A stretch of 64,000 nucleotides of DNA, taken from NCBI RefSeq assembly GCF_002479495.1, contig NZ_DLNQ01000014.1, forward strand, positions 51,415 to 115,414, in the 5' to 3' direction. A model generated the notes under the pieces. It saw only the letters and a list, made by a program, of their open reading frames with translations. It did no database searches and was not told the DNA's origin. Shown here one piece after another: positions 61,346 through 64,000 of this stretch. Origin of the DNA: Brevundimonas sp. UBA7506 (GTDB lineage Bacteria; Pseudomonadota; Alphaproteobacteria; Caulobacterales; Caulobacteraceae). The position numbers and the translations under genes were made by a program. Every line of letters begins with the position of its first letter. The first letter of the stretch is position 1.

Positions 61346-63100
61346 TCAGGCGTCCTCAGAGATCGGGGCGTTGGAATAGGTGGAGGCGGCCAAATCTGCG
61401 GGGATCTGGGCCGGCGGCGGATTGGGGATGGTCACGGCCCCTTGCGAGGCGGAGGCGACGGCGGCGCGGTATTTCGCGAAAACGCCTTGCGCCGGGCGGA
61501 CACGGTTGGGGGCGAAGTCCGCCCGGCGCGCCTCCAGATCGACGAGCACGTCGATCCGGCGGTTGGTGACGTCGATGACGATCGGATCGCCATCGCGAAT
61601 GAGTGCAATCGGGCCGCCGACCGCCGCTTCGGGCGAGACGTGGCCGGCGACGAAGCCGTAGCTGGCGCCCGAGAAGCGGCCGTCGGTCAGCAGTGCGACG
61701 TTCTCGACCTTGCGGCCCTTCAGGGCGGCGGTGACCTGCAGCATCTCGCGCATGCCGGGACCGCCCTTGGGCCCTTCGTAGCGGATGATGATGACGTCGC
61801 CTTCGCCGACCGAGCCGTCCTGAACCGCGTAGAAGGCGTCTTCCTCGCAGTCGAAGACGGCGGCGGGGCCTTCAAAGCGGTCCACCTTGTGGCCGGTCAG
61901 CTTGATGACCGCGCCCTCGGGGGCCACGTCGCCATAGATGACGGCGTAGGAGCCGCGCGCCATGACGGGGGCGTCCATGCTGGTGACGACCTGCTGGCCG
62001 GGCGTCTCCTCGGCCTCGGCGGCCTCGGCGAACAGGCTGCGGCCGCTGACGGTGGGCGTGTTGACGATCTTGCCCGCCTCGGCCAGGCGCTGGGCGACCA
62101 GACGCGTGCCGCCCGCCGCGAACAGGTGCGAGGCCAGGAAGCGGCCGCCGGGCTTCAGGTCGCAGATGACCGGAGCCTCGACGCAGGCCTGGTGGCAGTC
62201 CTCGATGCCGAAATCGACGCCGGCCTCGGCCGCGATGGCGGTCAGGTGCATGACGGCGTTGGTCGATCCGCCCGAGGCCGAGACGGCGACGGCGGCGTTC
62301 TTCAGGCTGGCCTTGGTGATGTACTTGCGGGCGGTGTCGCCGGCGAAGACGCGCTCGACGATCAGACGACCGCAGCGCTCGCCTTCCGCGCCCTTGCCGG
62401 GATCGACGGCGGGGACGTCATTGGCGCCCATGGGGCTGATGCCCATCATCGACAGGGCCATGGCCATGGTGTTGGCCGTGAACTGACCGCCGCAGGCGCC
62501 GGCGCCGGGGCAGACCGCGCTCTCGACCGCCTTCAGGCCCTCGTCGGACAAGGCGCCGGCACCATGGGCGCCGATGGCCTCGAACACCTCCTGGACCGAG
62601 ACCTCCTTCTCGCCGATCCGGCCCGGCAGGATGGTGCCGCCGTAATAGACCAGGCCAGGGATATCCATCCGGGCCAGGGCCATGGCCGCCGCCGGGATGG
62701 TCTTGTCGCAGCCGACGATGCAGACGACGCCGTCCAACTGATGGCCCTCGACCGCCAGCTCGATGGAGTCGGCGACGACCTCGCGGCTGATCAACGAGGC
62801 CTTCATGCCCGCCGTGCCCATGGAGATGCCGTCGGTGACGACGATGGTGTTGAAGTCGACCGGATAGCCGCCCGCCGCGACGATGCCGGCGCGGACGTCC
62901 TTGGCCAGGCGATCCAGGTGCATGTTGCAGGGGGTGACGGTCGACCAGGTGTTGACGATGGCGATCATCGGCTTGTCGAAGTCGGCGTCCTGCATGCCCG
63001 CCGCCCGCAGATAGGAGCGCGCGGCGGCGCGGTTCGGGCCCTGGGTGACGGCCGAACTGCGCGCATTGGGTCGATTATTGCTGTCTGGCGTCTTGGTCAT
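61346..63100 (-). CDS. ilvD: Dihydroxy-acid dehydratase
   Basis: Dehydrates dihydroxy-acids to 2-oxo-acids. It has 584 residues. Cluster cysteines are Cys58 (TPCNMHL), Cys131 (VGCDKTIP) and Cys203 (GACGGQF), consistent with a [2Fe-2S] or [4Fe-4S] dehydratase. Asp90 and Lys132 are conserved Mg-site residues. I chose the ATG at 63100; the ATG at 63145 lies within the attenuator region and would add 15 atypical residues. It is the first structural gene of the operon, 46 bases downstream of the leader terminator. Confidence 0.96.
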   Translation of the reverse strand: MTKTPDSNNRPNARSSAVTQGPNRAAARSYLRAAGMQDADFDKPMIAIVNTWSTVTPCNMHLDRLAKDVRAGIVAAGGYPVDFNTIVVTDGISMGTAGMKASLISREVVADSIELAVEGHQLDGVVCIVGCDKTIPAAAMALARMDIPGLVYYGGTILPGRIGEKEVSVQEVFEAIGAHGAGALSDEGLKAVESAVCPGAGACGGQFTANTMAMALSMMGISPMGANDVPAVDPGKGAEGERCGRLIVERVFAGDTARKYITKASLKNAAVAVSASGGSTNAVMHLTAIAAEAGVDFGIEDCHQACVEAPVICDLKPGGRFLASHLFAAGGTRLVAQRLAEAGKIVNTPTVSGRSLFAEAAEAEETPGQQVVTSMDAPVMARGSYAVIYGDVAPEGAVIKLTGHKVDRFEGPAAVFDCEEDAFYAVQDGSVGEGDVIIIRYEGPKGGPGMREMLQVTAALKGRKVENVALLTDGRFSGASYGFVAGHVSPEAAVGGPIALIRDGDPIVIDVTNRRIDVLVDLEARRADFAPNRVRPAQGVFAKYRAAVASASQGAVTIPNPPPAQIPADLAASTYSNAPISEDA

Positions 63101-63146
63101 CGGGCTATTGGAAGTTTCTGTCTGTCGGGTCTCGGCTGAGCACATG

Positions 63147-63176
63147 AAAAACCCCGCTGCCGGGAGGGAGCGGGGT
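63147..63176 (-). terminator. Attenuator terminator of the ilv/leu operon
   Basis: On the minus strand AGCGGGGT-type arms (63151-63158 and 63169-63176) form an 8-bp stem with a 10-base loop, followed by TTTTTC. It lies between the leader peptide stop and the ilvD start, where an attenuator should be. Confidence 0.85.
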
Positions 63177-63203
63177 GAAGCGGGCGATTTTGACGGGGTC
63201 AGG

Positions 63204-63344
63204 TCAGGTCGCAGGCATCCACACCGCTCGGCTAAGCGGAATAAGAATTACCGAAAGAAGGAGTACGCCCAGCGACAGCACGCGCAGATCAGCCGCCGCT
63301 TTCGCGGGGCTCAGGATCGCAGCAGTGGCGGCGCGGTGGGACAC
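63204..63344 (-). CDS. ilv/leu operon leader peptide
   Basis: A 46-residue peptide starts with GTG at 63344 after an AAAGG site 7 bases upstream. Its second half is packed with Val, Leu and Ile: in the 17-residue stretch RVLSLGVLLLSVILIPL, 12 are branched-chain. This is the hallmark of transcriptional attenuation: stalling on these codons when charged Val-, Leu- or Ile-tRNA is scarce would favour an antiterminator over the downstream terminator. The frame is open 30 codons further upstream, but that part is unremarkable. It is not expected to have a function as a protein. Confidence 0.8.
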   Translation of the reverse strand: MSHRAATAAILSPAKAAADLRVLSLGVLLLSVILIPLSRAVWMPAT

Positions 63345-63368
63345 AGGAGAACCTTTCAACTGGGCGCT

Positions 63369-63397
63369 CTTATGCCGCCGTCGATGCTGCGTTGCAA
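63369..63397 (-). promoter_or_regulatory. Candidate promoter of the ilv/leu operon
   Basis: On the minus strand TTGCAA (63392-63397), a 17-base spacer and CATAAG (63369-63374) match the sigma-70 layout. Start would fall near 63361, leaving about 18 bases before the leader GTG, a sensible length. Confidence 0.5.
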
Positions 63398-63434
63398 CCC
63401 GCGGCGGCCCGAATGTGGAATAAAAGTGCGTCAT

Positions 63435-63840
63435 GCCGTCATTCGGTCCTTCCAGCGCGCGTCTGTGCTCTGAAGCGGTGTCCTCGACGCAACATTTTAC
63501 CGCGTCGTGGCGGCGGGCCTATTATTGTGTGGGTCTGGCGGGCTCGGATCCACCGGGGTGGGCGGCCTCAGCGCGGGGGTGGCGAGGGCTTTTGTACGCC
63601 GAGTGGGGAGGCCTAGGGGCGGGGCTGCAGTCTCCCTGTATGTGCAGGGGCGTGGCGGTCAGCGGCCGCATCCTTTCCGGGACTCTCGTTCGTTGAGATA
63701 GTTCGTGAAACTGTCATTCAGGGCTTGTGGACTCGGGGTGGTGTCCGTATATCCGCCGCTCGCTCGGAGACGGGCGGCGGCGTTGGGTTCTGAGACGGGC
63801 CTGGCGAAGTGGATTTGGGAGCTTCGGTTTCCGGGTTTGC
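63435..63840. other. Non-coding stretch with no supported gene
   Basis: Between the ilv promoter and the outward promoters at the right edge I see short open frames on both strands, but none has a ribosome binding site, family resemblance or normal codon pattern. A weak promoter-like TTGTGG, 17 bases and TATATC lies around 63726-63754 (plus). It is probably upstream regulatory DNA. Confidence 0.5.
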
Positions 63841-63844
63841 GAAA

Positions 63845-63888
63845 AGGCTGAAAAGCCTGGTTGACATGGAGATTGGCTTTCCTTAGAA
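63845..63888 (+). promoter_or_regulatory. Promoter P1, likely of an rRNA operon beyond the window
   Basis: TTGACA (63861-63866), a 16-base spacer and TTAGAA (63883-63888) face rightward. AGGCT-GAAA-AGCCT (63845-63858) is an inverted repeat ending two bases before the -35. CCGCCTCCGCC follows the -10, just as in P2. Confidence 0.65.
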
Positions 63889-63931
63889 GGCCGCCTCCGC
63901 CGGGGTCTTCGGGTTCCGGGAGTGTTGAGAA

Positions 63932-63979
63932 AGTTCTTTAAAAAGAACTGGTTGACACGGAAAATCAGGGGCGTTAAGC
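63932..63979 (+). promoter_or_regulatory. Promoter P2, likely of an rRNA operon beyond the window
   Basis: TTGACA (63952-63957), a 16-base spacer and TTAAGC (63974-63979) are followed by CCGCCTCCGCCGCG. AGTTCTTT-AA-AAAGAACT (63932-63949) is an 18-base palindrome ending two bases before the -35. It lies 91 bases after P1. The duplication and the strength of the -35 boxes suggest a highly expressed stable RNA operon. Confidence 0.65.
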
Positions 63980-64000
63980 ACCGCCTCCGCCGCGAACGGG

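Noticed and set aside
58661..63139. A 1492-codon open frame antisense to ilvG, ilvC and ilvD
   Set aside because: It spans three well-identified enzymes on the other strand, shows Gly/Asp/Ala/Val-rich filler, and has no ribosome binding site or family pattern. Long antisense frames are common in high-GC genomes.
63392..63701. Short rightward open frames right of the ilv leader
   Set aside because: No ribosome binding site, no recognisable family, atypical Gly/Arg/Trp composition, and they overlap each other in several frames.

Overview
The window is GC-rich and densely coded. It reads as the chromosome of an alphaproteobacterium in the Caulobacterales, most like Brevundimonas or a close relative. 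This rests on a ChpT-type phosphotransferase, an alphaproteobacterial-type histidyl-tRNA synthetase, a TonB-dependent receptor with an RF C-terminus, a FadL porin, and Ku plus a three-domain LigD. The genus is an inference. I see no prophage, insertion sequence, CRISPR array or plasmid function; nearly all the genes are chromosomal housekeeping or ordinary accessory genes.

Layout. 1-5.2 kb: the tail of an unknown gene, a TetR regulator, a Kef-type antiporter and an exported M13 peptidase. 5.3-10.5 kb: a candidate structured RNA, hisS, a DUF418 membrane protein, a small membrane protein overlapping a 3-hydroxyacyl-CoA dehydrogenase, yggT and tRNA-Ala(CGC). 10.5-17.5 kb: a UDP-glucuronate 4-epimerase-like enzyme, a membrane-anchored M28 peptidase, a TonB-dependent receptor and a Tat-exported 5'-nucleotidase-like enzyme. 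17.5-22.8 kb: cheR, a CheY-like receiver, chpT, cysQ, an aldo/keto reductase fold without its catalytic tetrad, bolA, a GNAT and radC. 22.8-28 kb: an inverted-repeat element, map, a CinA-like domain protein, fadL-like and rhlE. 28-36 kb: an SDR/HxlR pair, DUF1345, Ku, DUF3606, MFS/LysR and LigD. 36-46 kb: gltD-gltB-amtB and proB-proA. 46-52.7 kb: a complete tripartite RND efflux operon with a divergent TetR regulator.

The last 11 kb is the most interesting part. Nine branched-chain amino acid genes read on the minus strand in the order ilvD-ilvC-ilvG-ilvM-leuA-ilvE-(repeat)-leuC-leuD-leuB. They encode the common path to valine and isoleucine plus the leucine branch. Upstream lies a classic attenuation leader: a GTG-initiated 46-residue peptide with 12 Val, Leu or Ile in one 17-residue stretch, then a Rho-independent terminator before ilvD. 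LeuA is short and lacks the usual C-terminal leucine-binding domain. The cofactor loop of IlvC lacks two serines that normally mark NADPH enzymes.

At the right edge two strong tandem promoters face out of the window, each with a short inverted repeat ending two bases before its -35 box. They look like the promoters of an rRNA operon beginning just outside. Four convergent gene pairs share a four-base stop overlap (CTAG or CTAA), leaving no room for terminators between them.
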